Source: Microbacterium sp. BH-3-3-3 (GTDB lineage: Bacteria > Actinomycetota > Actinomycetes > Actinomycetales > Microbacteriaceae). Taken from it: 64,000 nucleotides of DNA. The stretch lies in the NCBI RefSeq assembly GCF_001792815.1, contig NZ_CP017674.1:3444492-3508491 (forward strand). Direction: 5' to 3'. The notes below the pieces were generated by a model. That model saw nothing but the letters and a program-made list of their open reading frames with translations. It was not told where the DNA came from and ran no database searches. The translations under genes and the position numbers were made by a program. Below are positions 36,461 through 44,802 of this stretch, in pieces (within the stretch, counting starts at the first letter, position 1; every line of letters begins with the position of its first letter).

Positions 36461-36536
36461 GGCCCCATCGTATAGCGGCCTAGTACGCTGCCCTCTCACG
36501 GCGGTAACGCGGGTTCGAATCCCGCTGGGGTCACCA
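36461..36536 (+). tRNA. tRNA-Glu (CTC anticodon)
   Basis: A complete tRNA: acceptor GGCCCCA with TGGGGTC, anticodon loop CTCTCAC with CTC at positions 34-36, T arm GCGGG/CCCGC around TTCGAAT, and an encoded CCA end. A terminator hairpin begins six bases later. Confidence 0.95.
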
Positions 36537-36541
36537 CAGAG

Positions 36542-36575
36542 AAAAAGGCTCCGACCATGTGGTCGGGGCCTTTTT
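36542..36575 (+). terminator. Terminator after tRNA-Glu
   Basis: AAAAAGGCTCCGACC pairs with GGTCGGGGCCTTTTT (one G-U pair) around an ATGT loop and ends in T5. Confidence 0.92.
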
Positions 36576-36635
36576 CGTGTCTCGGTTTCTTGCGCCTCGG
36601 TGGCGCGTCCGCGCGGCTCCGAGCCTGAGTCTGTG

Positions 36636-37718
36636 TCAGTCCCCGCTCGCGGCGCGGCGCCGCCGCACCAGGCGACGCACCCCCCAAACGGCGGCGAAGA
36701 CGACCCCCGCGACAGCGATCCACGGCAGCAGGAAACCCAGACCGATGACGACGCCGTTCAGCGTCGCGACGAGACCGTTCCAGCCCGCACCGAGCCCGTC
36801 GCCGAAGCCGGCGGGGTCGGCGGTGACGGATGCCGCGGGCTCGGTCAGTTGCACGCTCAGCGTCGACATCGCCACCTGCGACTCGACCGACTGCAGCACC
36901 TGCCGGTCGCTGTCGAGTTGCGCCTGACGCTCCGCGAGTGCGGACTCCGCGGTGATGAGGTCGGACACCGATGCCGCTTGGGCGAGGAGTTCGGTGAGGC
37001 GCGCCACCGAGGCCTCTCCGGCCGACACCCGGGCACGCAGGTCGACGGCTTGCTCGGTCACGTCGGAGCGGGTGACGCTCGTCGCCGTGACCTCGCCGAC
37101 CTCGCGGAGGCCGTCCATCACCGAGGCGAGGGTGTCGGCGGGTACGCGCACGGTGATCCAGCCCGACGACGTCGGTGACACGGCGGCGGAGCCGTCGATC
37201 GGCAGGCCCATCGCGCCATCGCCCAGCTGGGACGACTCGACGTATCCGCCGACGCTCGTCGCCGTGGCCGAGATCGTGTCGATCGCCGCGGTGAGATCGT
37301 GGACCTCCACGGTGCTCGACCCGGTGGCGACGATGTCCCGGGTGCCGGCGTCTCGAGTGCCCGCGTCGAGTGCGACCGAGGAGTCTCCCGCTGCGCCCGA
37401 CCCCGCGGCCGCCTCCTGGCCCGGGGCTGCGGGCGCACTGTCGACACTTCCGGCGTCGAACCGTTCGCCGGCCCACGGGGCGCCCTCGGCGGCGCCGGAG
37501 CCGGCCGCCGCCGACCCGCTGGAGCTCTGGGAGGTGGTCAGGGCGGGGCCGACCACGGCCGCGATCACCACGACGGCGGCGGCCGCGCCGACCCCCGTCC
37601 AGATACCGCGACGGCGTCGGCGCACGCGGGTGCGCTCGTCGCCGATGCGCGCGAAGACGGCGTTCTCGATGGCATCCACGCGGTCGGCGGGAAGCGAGGG
37701 GAGGGTGGGGCTGGTCAT
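36636..37718 (-). CDS. DUF4349 membrane protein, possible anti-sigma partner
   Basis: A 360-residue protein. Residues 1-35 are cytoplasmic and charged (LPADRVDAIENAVFARIGDE, then RRRRRG), followed by one helix (GVGAAAAVVVIAAVVGPAL). The outer part has a Gly/Ala/Ser linker with a duplicated DAGTRD, the DUF4349 domain (WITVRVPADTLASVMDGLRE) with a helical coiled-coil hairpin (RLTELLAQAASVSDLITAES), and a C-terminal helix with a basic tail. It overlaps the ECF sigma gene by 4 bases. The short cytoplasmic end could bind the sigma factor; this is inference from context. Confidence 0.85.
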   Translation of the reverse strand: MTSPTLPSLPADRVDAIENAVFARIGDERTRVRRRRRGIWTGVGAAAAVVVIAAVVGPALTTSQSSSGSAAAGSGAAEGAPWAGERFDAGSVDSAPAAPGQEAAAGSGAAGDSSVALDAGTRDAGTRDIVATGSSTVEVHDLTAAIDTISATATSVGGYVESSQLGDGAMGLPIDGSAAVSPTSSGWITVRVPADTLASVMDGLREVGEVTATSVTRSDVTEQAVDLRARVSAGEASVARLTELLAQAASVSDLITAESALAERQAQLDSDRQVLQSVESQVAMSTLSVQLTEPAASVTADPAGFGDGLGAGWNGLVATLNGVVIGLGFLLPWIAVAGVVFAAVWGVRRLVRRRRAASGD

Positions 37719-38269
37719 GGGGTCTCGGTCTCCATCGCGGTGGCGCGTACCCGGGAGCGGATACGGGAGAGGCGGTTGCGCACGGTGCCGTGGGATACGC
37801 CGAGTTCCACGGCGGCGGCTTCGTAGCCGTACCCCTCCGCGGCGCACAGGCGGAAGATCTCGCGGTCCAGCTCGCTCAGGCGGTCGACGGCCGCGAGGAT
37901 GGCCGCCACCGTCTGGGCCTGCACGACCTGCGCCTCGACGTCGACCACCGAGGGAATCTCGTCGTCGAGCGCCGCGTGCGATCCGTGGCGCCGACGCGCC
38001 CGCAGGCGGTTCTGCGCCTGCAGTCGGCACACCGTCGCGAGCCAGGGGAGGAGCGATGCCCCCTCCAGTCGCAACGACGGGATCTTCCGCCACGCGACGA
38101 CGAACGTCTCCTGCACGACGTCTTCCGCGTCGCTCGCGTCGCCCACCAGACCGAAGGCGATCCAGTACACCGGACGCGCGTACGCGCGGTACAGCTCGCG
38201 GTACGCGACCTCCGACCCGCCGGCGGCGCGCGCCACGAGGGCCCTGTCGTCGATGACGTCGTGGGTCAT
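37715..38269 (-). CDS. ECF-type RNA polymerase sigma factor
   Basis: A 184-residue sigma-70 family factor. Region 2 includes AYRELYRAYARPVYWIAF and DAEDVVQETFVVAWRKIPSL; region 4 is LSELDREIFRLCAAEGYGYE, then AAVELGVSHGTVRNRLSRIR. There is no region 3. The start MTHDVIDD at 38269 is preferred to one 15 codons upstream. Its stop overlaps the ATG of the DUF4349 gene, so the two make a sigma/membrane sensor unit. Targets are unknown; such pairs usually activate their own promoter. Confidence 0.9.
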   Translation of the reverse strand: MTHDVIDDRALVARAAGGSEVAYRELYRAYARPVYWIAFGLVGDASDAEDVVQETFVVAWRKIPSLRLEGASLLPWLATVCRLQAQNRLRARRRHGSHAALDDEIPSVVDVEAQVVQAQTVAAILAAVDRLSELDREIFRLCAAEGYGYEAAAVELGVSHGTVRNRLSRIRSRVRATAMETETP

Positions 38270-38424
38270 GGCATCCGTCCCGCTCCCGGTCGATTCCCGA
38301 GAGCACTCTCTCACTGAGAGGTGTCCGCCCGCGCGTGATCGTCTCGTATCCGGTGGGGACGAGGGGCGGGGCCGCGGTCGAGCACCGGATAGAATCGAGC
38401 GTTTCCCCGACGAAAGGCCCCGCC

Positions 38425-39489
38425 ATGGAGCTGCAGCTCGACCCCGTCTTCCAGACGGTCACTCTGGTGGTCCTGGTGCTGATCCTGGTCGCCGACCTGC
38501 TCATCATCCTCAAGCGCCCGCACATCCCCGCGGCGAAGGAATCGACGCTGTGGGTCGTGTTCTACGTCACGCTCGCCCTGATCTTCGCGGGCGTGCTGTG
38601 GATCGTCGCCGGGGGAGAGGTCGCCGGGCAATTCGTCGCCGGGTGGCTGACCGAGTACAGCCTGTCGATCGACAACCTCTTCGTGTTCGTGCTGATCATG
38701 GGGCAGTTCGCCGTGCCCCGGCGCTATCAGCAGGAGGTGCTGATGGTGGGCATCATCATCGCGCTCATCCTGCGCGGGGCGTTCATCCTCGTGGGCGCCA
38801 CGATCATCGAGAACTTCAGCCCGATCTTCTACCTCTTCGGCGCCTTCCTGGTCTACACCGCGATCCGGCAGGCGTTCCCCGGCTCCGATCACGACGACGA
38901 CTCGCAGAAAGAGAACCTCATCGTGCGGACGCTGCGCCGCGCCCTGCCGATGAGCGACTCGTACGACGGCAAGAAGATCGTCACGCGCATCGACGGCAAG
39001 AAGCTGTTCACCCCGATGATCATCGTCTTCGTCGCGATCGGTGTGACCGATCTGCTGTTCGCGATCGACTCGATCCCGGCGATCTTCGGCATCACGCAGA
39101 GCCCGTTCATCGTCTTCACCGCGAACCTCTTCGCGCTGATGGGGCTGCGCCAGCTCTACTTCCTGCTCGGCGACCTGCTCGATCGCCTCAAGTACCTGCA
39201 CTACGGGATCGCGTTCATCCTGGCGTTCATCGGCGTGAAGCTCGTGTTCCACGCGATGCACGTCAACGAGCTGCCCTTCCTCAACAACGGCGAACCGATC
39301 GAGTGGGCGCCCGAGATCTCGACGTGGGTGTCGCTCGCCGTGATCATCGTGTCGATGGCGGTCGCCACCGTCGCCAGCCTGATCGCCGCCCGTCGCGAGC
39401 CCGCCGCCGTCGGCGCACAGGATGCCGCGGCCGACGTCGCCGACGAGAAGGGCACCCCGACGACGGTGGAGCACCCCGAGCGCGACTGA
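38425..39489 (+). CDS. TerC family integral membrane protein
   Basis: A 354-residue membrane protein of the TerC/Alx family with about eight helices. The conserved acidic segments are SIDNLFVFVLIMGQF and FAIDSIPAIFGIT, which in Alx/MeeF-type members bind Mn2+; the loop with HDDDSQKEN is cytoplasmic. Family members export manganese and help metalate secreted enzymes; tellurite resistance is only a historic label. TAGAAT at 38390 is a likely -10. There is no room for a yybP-ykoY riboswitch upstream. Confidence 0.9.
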   Translation: MELQLDPVFQTVTLVVLVLILVADLLIILKRPHIPAAKESTLWVVFYVTLALIFAGVLWIVAGGEVAGQFVAGWLTEYSLSIDNLFVFVLIMGQFAVPRRYQQEVLMVGIIIALILRGAFILVGATIIENFSPIFYLFGAFLVYTAIRQAFPGSDHDDDSQKENLIVRTLRRALPMSDSYDGKKIVTRIDGKKLFTPMIIVFVAIGVTDLLFAIDSIPAIFGITQSPFIVFTANLFALMGLRQLYFLLGDLLDRLKYLHYGIAFILAFIGVKLVFHAMHVNELPFLNNGEPIEWAPEISTWVSLAVIIVSMAVATVASLIAARREPAAVGAQDAAADVADEKGTPTTVEHPERD

Positions 39490-39541
39490 CGTTTCGCCTC
39501 GCACGCCCGCTCTCGGCGCACGCGTCAGCCCCGAGGCCGGC

Positions 39542-39593
39542 GTGTCCCACGTCGTGCAGGTGAACGCCGGTCTTTCTGCACCAAGTGGGACAT
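39542..39593. repeat. 52-bp hairpin repeat, copy A
   Basis: GTGTCCCACGTCGTGC (39542-39557) and GCACCAAGTGGGACAT (39578-39593) flank a 20-base loop; 13 of 16 arm bases pair. It is a diverged copy of the element at 39625. Confidence 0.75.
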
Positions 39594-39624
39594 CACGCGC
39601 GAGGCTGGGGCGGCGCTATGTGGC

Positions 39625-39676
39625 GTGTCCCACTTCGTGCGGGTAGATGACTGATTTCCTGCACGAAGTGGGACAC
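39625..39676. repeat. 52-bp hairpin repeat, copy B
   Basis: GTGTCCCACTTCGTGC (39625-39640) and GCACGAAGTGGGACAC (39661-39676) are a perfect 16-bp inverted repeat with a 20-base loop, 31 bases after copy A. Arm sequence, arm length and loop length are shared with copy A. It is just downstream of the monooxygenase gene and could end transcription, but no T-run follows. Confidence 0.8.
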
Positions 39677-39694
39677 GGCGTCGCGCCGGGGCGC

Positions 39695-41008
39695 TCAGAA
39701 CGCGCGGAGGTTCGCGTGCAGGCCGCCGTCGACGTACTCCTCGCGCAGGATGCCGCGCCGACGCAGGATCGGAACCAGGTCGTCGAGCACGCGGTGCACG
39801 GTGACCGGGTGCAGGTCGCCCCACAGCAGCACGCCGTCGTTGCCCCAGGTGCCGAGCTCCTCGATGCGGTCGGCGAACTCGTCGGCCGTCCCCACGAAGC
39901 CGCTGCCGTCGTTCAGTCGTCCGAGGCGCGCGTGGGCGCCCAGCAGCGTGCGCAGCGGAGCGTCGTCGTCGTGTTTTCCGACGAGTCGCCGGATGCTGCC
40001 CTCCGACACATGCTCGCCGAAGATCGACCGGTCCAGCGGGCGGTCCAGATCGAGGGCCGTCAGATCGGTCTCGAGGTCGCTCGACTGCTTGCGGGCGATC
40101 GCGATCAGCGCCTCGTCGTCGGGGTGGGCGGATGCCGCGACCAGGCGGTCGGCTTCTTCCGGCGACGACACGAGCACGGGCTGGATGGCGAACAGGATCT
40201 TGATGTCGTCGGCCGAGCGCCCCGCGGCTTCCGCCGCAGCGTGGATGCGTCCGCGGTAGGCGCGGATGCTCGCCTCGTCGAGGGGGGCGAGCGCCAGTTG
40301 TACGTCGGAGTTGTGCCCGGCGAACGACAGGCCCCGCCCGGAGCCGCCGGGTGACACGATCGCCGGCTCGCCGTCGGTGAAGGGAACGGCGTTCAGCGGA
40401 CCGTCGAAGCCGAAGTGCTCGCCGCGGTGACGCGTGGCGTGCAGTTTCGTCCCGTCGGCGTAGACGCCGCTGCGCTCGTCCTCGACGAGCGCACCCTCAC
40501 CCCAGCTGCGCCAGAGGTCCCGGATGCCGCTGAGCCACTCCTCGGCGCGGTCGTAGGCCGCGTCGTGTCCGAGCTGCGGGGCGGGGGAGAAGTGCCGGGC
40601 GCTGCCGGTGTCGGTCACCACGTTCAGCCCCAGACGGTGCCCGCTCAGGTGCTGAAGGGTCGCGAACTGCCGGGCGGCCGTGTACGGCAGGTACGCCGCC
40701 GGGTTGACCGTGGGCACGACGCCGAGGTGCCGCGTGGCGGCGAAGAGGTAGGGGGCGAGCAGCAGCGGATCGTGCTTGGGGCCGCCGAACGCGTGGCGCA
40801 CGCGGAGGTCGATGGTCTCGGCACTGCCCAGCGAGGGGGCGTCTTCGATGATCAGCAGATCGAAGCCCGCCTGCTCCAGGGTGCGGGCGGAGTCCTGGTA
40901 GAGCCCGGGCTCCGTCCACCGGTGGTTCCACCGCAGATAGGGGTGGCCCCACCCGTGGGGGCCGAAGCCGCGGGCGAGGAACCAGCCGAAGTGCTGCAGA
41001 CGGCTCAC
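39695..41008 (-). CDS. LLM-class flavin-dependent monooxygenase (NtaA/SnaA/DszA type)
   Basis: A 437-residue luciferase-like monooxygenase of the FMNH2-dependent two-component group. Recognisable blocks are HPYLRWNHRWTEPGLYQDSA, TLEQAGFDLLIIEDAP, LGVVPTVNPAAYLPYTAARQ and HLSGHRLGLNVVTD. The GTG start overlaps the metY stop (GTGA). Members attack organosulfur or amino-polycarboxylate compounds; the link to metY suggests release of sulfur from an organosulfonate or sulfide. A flavin reductase is not seen nearby. Confidence 0.88.
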   Translation of the reverse strand: MSRLQHFGWFLARGFGPHGWGHPYLRWNHRWTEPGLYQDSARTLEQAGFDLLIIEDAPSLGSAETIDLRVRHAFGGPKHDPLLLAPYLFAATRHLGVVPTVNPAAYLPYTAARQFATLQHLSGHRLGLNVVTDTGSARHFSPAPQLGHDAAYDRAEEWLSGIRDLWRSWGEGALVEDERSGVYADGTKLHATRHRGEHFGFDGPLNAVPFTDGEPAIVSPGGSGRGLSFAGHNSDVQLALAPLDEASIRAYRGRIHAAAEAAGRSADDIKILFAIQPVLVSSPEEADRLVAASAHPDDEALIAIARKQSSDLETDLTALDLDRPLDRSIFGEHVSEGSIRRLVGKHDDDAPLRTLLGAHARLGRLNDGSGFVGTADEFADRIEELGTWGNDGVLLWGDLHPVTVHRVLDDLVPILRRRGILREEYVDGGLHANLRAF

Positions 41009-42327
41009 AGCACGACCACCTCTCGCTCGACGTCCGACGAGAGCACGGCGAGACCGTCGAGCGCCTGAGCGAGGTCGGCGAGGAGGTCGTCGATGTCTTC
41101 GATCCCGATCGAGAAGCGCAGCGTGCCCGGGAAGACCCCCGCGCGCTCGCGCTCGGCGACCGTGCGCGCGGCGTGCGAGGTGCTCTGCGGGTGCAGCACG
41201 AGCGAGCGCACATCGCCCAGGTGGGTCATGTGCGTGATCACCTCGACCGACTGCACGACGTGGCGGGCGGCTTCGAGACCGCCGCGGAGGGTCACGGTGA
41301 ACACCGAGCCGCTGCCGCGCCGCAGGTAGCGCGCACCGAGCTCGTGGTGCGGGTGCGATACCAGGCCCACGTGGTCGACGCGCTCGACCTCGGGGCGCTC
41401 CTCGAGCCATCGCGCCACGGCGAGGGCGTTCTGCGACTGCCGCTCGACGCGCAGGCTCAGGGTCTCGATGCCCTGGCCGATCAGGAAGGCGTTGAGCGGC
41501 GACGGCGAGGGACCGAACCGCGGGGCGACGCTCTCGCGGATGTAGGCTCCGCGCGCGCGTCCGCCGTGCTTCTCGGCGTAGCTCGCCCCGCCCAGGCGGT
41601 CGGTCTGCACGAGGTGGGGGAACCGGTGTCCCGAGGCCGCCGCGTCGAAGCGTCCGTCGTCGACGATGACGCCACCGAGCACAGCCCCCTGGCCGGCGAG
41701 GAACTTGCTCGCCGAGTGCACGACCACGGCCGCGCCGTGCTCGAGGGGCCGCAGGAGGTACGGGGTGGTGAACGTGCTGTCCACGACGAGGGGGATGCCG
41801 TGCTGCCGCCCGATCGTCGAGGCCGCGGCGATGTCGAGCACGTCGTTACGGGCGTTGGAGAGCGTCTCGGCGAAGAAGGCGCGCGTGCGCGGGGTGATGG
41901 CATCCCGCCACGCGTCGAGGTCGGAGGCGTCGACGAAGGTCGTCTCGATCCCCAGGCGGGCGAGGTTGTCGAGCAGGAGCCCGCGGGTGCCCTCGTAGAT
42001 GTGCTCCGACACGACGACGTGGTCGCCGGCGCCCGCGAGCGCGAGCAGGGCGACGGTGACGGCGGCCTGTCCGCTCGAGACGAGCACGGCCTGGTCGCCG
42101 CCCTCGAGAGAGGCGAGACGCTCCTCGACCGCCTGGACGGTGGGGTTGCCCGTGCGGGTGTAGCCGAAGCCGGCGCCCGTGCCGAAGTGCTCGGCGGACT
42201 CGTCGAGATCGGTGAACGTGAAGCCGGCCGTCAGGTAGATCGGGAGCGCGCGCGGCGACGCGGACACGGTCGAGGCGCCCACGTGCACCTGTCGGGTCGA
42301 GAATCCCGGTTCTGCGTTCGCGGCCAT
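41005..42327 (-). CDS. metY: O-acetylhomoserine sulfhydrylase
   Basis: A 440-residue Cys/Met-metabolism PLP enzyme. The PLP lysine is in [13 protein letters not shown], with [22 protein letters not shown] and [12 protein letters not shown]. Length and insertions favour MetY over cystathionine gamma-synthase. It makes homocysteine from O-acetylhomoserine and sulfide. AGGAAGGAG lies before the ATG. The coupled flavin monooxygenase downstream would supply the sulfide or sulfite. No SAM riboswitch is recognisable upstream. Confidence 0.88.
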   Translation of the reverse strand: MAANAEPGFSTRQVHVGASTVSASPRALPIYLTAGFTFTDLDESAEHFGTGAGFGYTRTGNPTVQAVEERLASLEGGDQAVLVSSGQAAVTVALLALAGAGDHVVVSEHIYEGTRGLLLDNLARLGIETTFVDASDLDAWRDAITPRTRAFFAETLSNARNDVLDIAAASTIGRQHGIPLVVDSTFTTPYLLRPLEHGAAVVVHSASKFLAGQGAVLGGVIVDDGRFDAAASGHRFPHLVQTDRLGGASYAEKHGGRARGAYIRESVAPRFGPSPSPLNAFLIGQGIETLSLRVERQSQNALAVARWLEERPEVERVDHVGLVSHPHHELGARYLRRGSGSVFTVTLRGGLEAARHVVQSVEVITHMTHLGDVRSLVLHPQSTSHAARTVAERERAGVFPGTLRFSIGIEDIDDLLADLAQALDGLAVLSSDVEREVVVL

Positions 42328-42496
42328 GCGGCACGCTCCTTCCTGCGGCGTGTCGACAGGCTTTCACGCGGGGCCGGGGAGCGCCCAAACGTGCGGCGCC
42401 GTGTTACGTCGTCGACGCCGCGCGCTCTCGCTCCCGCGCCGCCGACGGGCTCGCGATCGACGCCGGCGGCGAAGGCTGTGCCGGTGTCGCCGGTGG

Positions 42497-42502
42497 TATC
42501 GT
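42497..42502 (+). promoter_or_regulatory. -10 hexamer of the leu leader transcript
   Basis: TATCGT stands six bases before the GTG of the leu leader peptide, the leaderless spacing seen elsewhere in the window. Confidence 0.6.
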
Positions 42503-42508
42503 GGCGAG

Positions 42509-42559
42509 GTGCGGATCGCCGGCCTCCTCCTTAGCGGCCGCGACGAGACCTTGTTCTAG
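42509..42559 (+). CDS. leu operon leader peptide
   Basis: A 16-codon open frame, GTG to TAG, encoding [16 protein letters not shown]. Three consecutive Leu codons (CTC CTC CTT) sit at positions 6-8, with a fourth (TTG) near the end. It lies 61 bases before leuC and is followed by nested inverted repeats. This is the standard design of a transcription-attenuation leader that senses charged tRNA-Leu. It appears leaderless, beginning at or next to the transcript start. Confidence 0.78.
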   Translation: MRIAGLLLSGRDETLF

Positions 42560-42575
42560 GCCTTTCTCGTCGCGG
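42538..42575 (+). promoter_or_regulatory. Attenuator hairpin of leuCD
   Basis: CCGCGACGAGA (42538-42548), within the end of the leader peptide, pairs perfectly with TCTCGTCGCGG (42565-42575). A nearby second CGTCGCGGGCC (42580-42590) can compete for the same arm, as an antiterminator/terminator switch would. Stalling at the Leu codons would cover the region just before the first arm. The T-run after the final hairpin is weak. Confidence 0.6.
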
Positions 42576-42620
42576 AGTTCGTCGCGGGCCTCACACCCCT
42601 CCCGAGGAGAAACGCAAACC

Positions 42621-44141
42621 ATGAGCAGCGCATCGATCGACGGCATCCGGATTCCGGATCGTCCTCGCACCCTGGCCGAGAAGGTCTGGGACGACCACCT
42701 CGTCGTCAAGGGCGAGAACGGCCAGCCCGACCTCATCTACATCGACCTGCACCTCGTGCACGAGGTCACCAGCCCCCAGGCCTTCGACGGTCTTCGCGCC
42801 GAGGGTCGGCCGGTCCGCCGGCTGGACCTGACGATCGCGACCGAGGACCACAACACCCCCACCCTCGACATCGACAAGCCGATCGCCGACCTCACCAGCC
42901 GCACGCAGATCGAGACGCTGCGTCGCAACGCCGCCGAGTTCGGCGTGCGCCTGCACTCCCTGGGCGACAAGGAGCAGGGCATCGTGCACGTCGTGGGCCC
43001 GCAGCTCGGCCTCACCATGCCCGGTGTCACCGTCGTCTGCGGTGACTCCCACACCTCCACCCACGGGGCGTTCGGGGCGATGGCGTTCGGCATCGGCACG
43101 AGCGAGGTCGAGCACGTGCTCGCCACGCAGACGCTTCCGCTCAAGCCCTTCAAGACGATGGGCATCACCGTCGAGGGCGACCTGCGCCCGGGCGTCACGG
43201 CGAAAGACATCATCCTCGCGATCATCGCCAAGATCGGCGCCAACGGCGGCCAGGGCTACGTGCTCGAGTTCCGCGGCAGCGCGATCCGGTCCCTCTCGAT
43301 GGAGGGGCGCATGACGATGTGCAACATGTCGATCGAGGCCGGTGCCCGCGCCGGCATGATCGCGCCCGACGAGACGACCTTCGCCTACGTCAAGGACAAG
43401 CCGCACGCGCCGCAGGGCGCGGACTGGGACGAGGCTGTCGCGTACTGGCGCACGCTCCCGAGCGACGAGGGTGCGGTGTACGACGCCGAGGTCTTCCTCG
43501 ACGCCGCCGACCTCGAGCCCTTCGTCACCTGGGGCACGAACCCCGGTCAGGGCGTGTCGCTGTCGGACGTCGTGCCGACCCCCTCCGACATCATCGACCC
43601 GAACGAGCGCGCGGCCGCCGAACGGGCGCTGGAGTACATGGATCTGGCGGCGGGCACCCCCATGAAGGACATCCCCGTGGATGCCGTGTTCATGGGCTCG
43701 TGCACCAACAGCCGCATCGAAGACCTGCGCGCCTTCGCCTCGGTGATCCAGGGCCGCACCAAGGCCGAGAACGTGCGCGTGATGGTCGTGCCGGGCTCCG
43801 CGCGCGTGCGCCTAGAGGCCGAGGCCGAGGGCCTCGACAAGGTCTTCATCGACTTCGGCGCCGAGTGGCGCTTCGCCGGATGCTCGATGTGCCTCGGCAT
43901 GAACCCCGACCAGCTGGCGCCGGGCGAGCGCTGCGCCTCGACCTCGAACCGCAACTTCGAGGGACGCCAGGGCAAGGGCGGCCGCACGCACCTGGTGTCG
44001 CCGCTCGTCGCCGCGGCCACCGCCGTGCGTGGCACGCTCTCGAGCCCCGCCGACCTCGACGCGATCGCGAGCGACGGCACCCTGATCACCGGCGGTGCCG
44101 CCCGCACCGATGAGACCGTTTCGACCGGGGCGGAGGCCTGA
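42621..44141 (+). CDS. leuC: 3-isopropylmalate dehydratase large subunit
   Basis: A 506-residue aconitase-family subunit for the second step of leucine synthesis. The [4Fe-4S] ligands are the cysteines in [13 protein letters not shown] and in [28 protein letters not shown] is the family signature. The ATG at 42621 follows GAGGAGA. It is preceded by the Leu-rich leader peptide and followed after one base by leuD, so attenuation should control both. Confidence 0.95.
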   Translation: MSSASIDGIRIPDRPRTLAEKVWDDHLVVKGENGQPDLIYIDLHLVHEVTSPQAFDGLRAEGRPVRRLDLTIATEDHNTPTLDIDKPIADLTSRTQIETLRRNAAEFGVRLHSLGDKEQGIVHVVGPQLGLTMPGVTVVCGDSHTSTHGAFGAMAFGIGTSEVEHVLATQTLPLKPFKTMGITVEGDLRPGVTAKDIILAIIAKIGANGGQGYVLEFRGSAIRSLSMEGRMTMCNMSIEAGARAGMIAPDETTFAYVKDKPHAPQGADWDEAVAYWRTLPSDEGAVYDAEVFLDAADLEPFVTWGTNPGQGVSLSDVVPTPSDIIDPNERAAAERALEYMDLAAGTPMKDIPVDAVFMGSCTNSRIEDLRAFASVIQGRTKAENVRVMVVPGSARVRLEAEAEGLDKVFIDFGAEWRFAGCSMCLGMNPDQLAPGERCASTSNRNFEGRQGKGGRTHLVSPLVAAATAVRGTLSSPADLDAIASDGTLITGGAARTDETVSTGAEA

Positions 44142-44142
44142 C

Positions 44143-44739
44143 ATGGAGAAGTTCAGCACCCACACCGGTGTCGCCGCCCCGCTGAAGCGCTCGGCCGTCG
44201 ACACCGACCAGATCATCCCGGCGGTCTACCTCAAGCGCGTCACCAAGACGGGCTTCGAAGACGCCCTGTTCGCCAACTGGCGCCAGGATCCCGAGTTCCT
44301 CCTCAACCAGGACGCCTACCGTTCGGCATCCGTACTCGTCGCCGGTCCCGACTTCGGCACCGGCTCGAGCCGCGAACACGCCGTGTGGGCGCTGCGCGAC
44401 TACGGGTTCAAGGTGGTGCTGAGCCCCAAGTTCGCCGACATCTTCCGCGGCAACTCGGGCAAGCAGGGCCTGGTCACGGGCGTGATCACCGAGAACGAGG
44501 TCGAGCGCATCTGGGCCGCCATCGAGGCGCAGCCCGGTATCGAGATGACCGTCGATCTGCAGGCCAAGACCGCCACGGTCGGCGACCTCCAGGTCTCGTT
44601 CGAGATCGACGATTACACTAGGTGGCGGCTTCTCGAAGGGCTCGACGACATCGGGCTCACGCTGCGTGACGAAGACAAGATCACGCAGTTCGAGGCGCGC
44701 CGCGAGGCATGGCGGCCACGGACCCTCCCGGTCCGCTGA
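44143..44739 (+). CDS. leuD: 3-isopropylmalate dehydratase small subunit
   Basis: A 198-residue swivel subunit that closes the LeuC active site. [41 protein letters not shown] and [14 protein letters not shown] are the family blocks. It starts one base after the leuC stop. The murA operon begins 63 bases downstream without a strong terminator between. Confidence 0.95.
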   Translation: MEKFSTHTGVAAPLKRSAVDTDQIIPAVYLKRVTKTGFEDALFANWRQDPEFLLNQDAYRSASVLVAGPDFGTGSSREHAVWALRDYGFKVVLSPKFADIFRGNSGKQGLVTGVITENEVERIWAAIEAQPGIEMTVDLQAKTATVGDLQVSFEIDDYTRWRLLEGLDDIGLTLRDEDKITQFEARREAWRPRTLPVR

Positions 44740-44802
44740 ATCCGATCGACCCGATCGGTTCGATTCGCCGCCCCTCGTCCACGAAGTGAGGTCCACCCCC
44801 CT

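Noticed and set aside
38315..38424. Manganese (yybP-ykoY) riboswitch before terC
   Set aside because: The gap is about 110 bases with a -10 hexamer near its right half, leaving no space for the aptamer, and its conserved core is absent.
36640..38525. Reading the DUF4349 gene as a 629-codon protein from 38525
   Set aside because: The upstream half is an antisense-like frame over the sigma factor; the ATGA overlap at 37715-37718 gives the natural start.
42328..42480. SAM riboswitch upstream of metY
   Set aside because: No SAM-I, SAM-II or SAM-IV core sequence is recognisable on the minus strand; only GC-rich text and a ribosome site are present.
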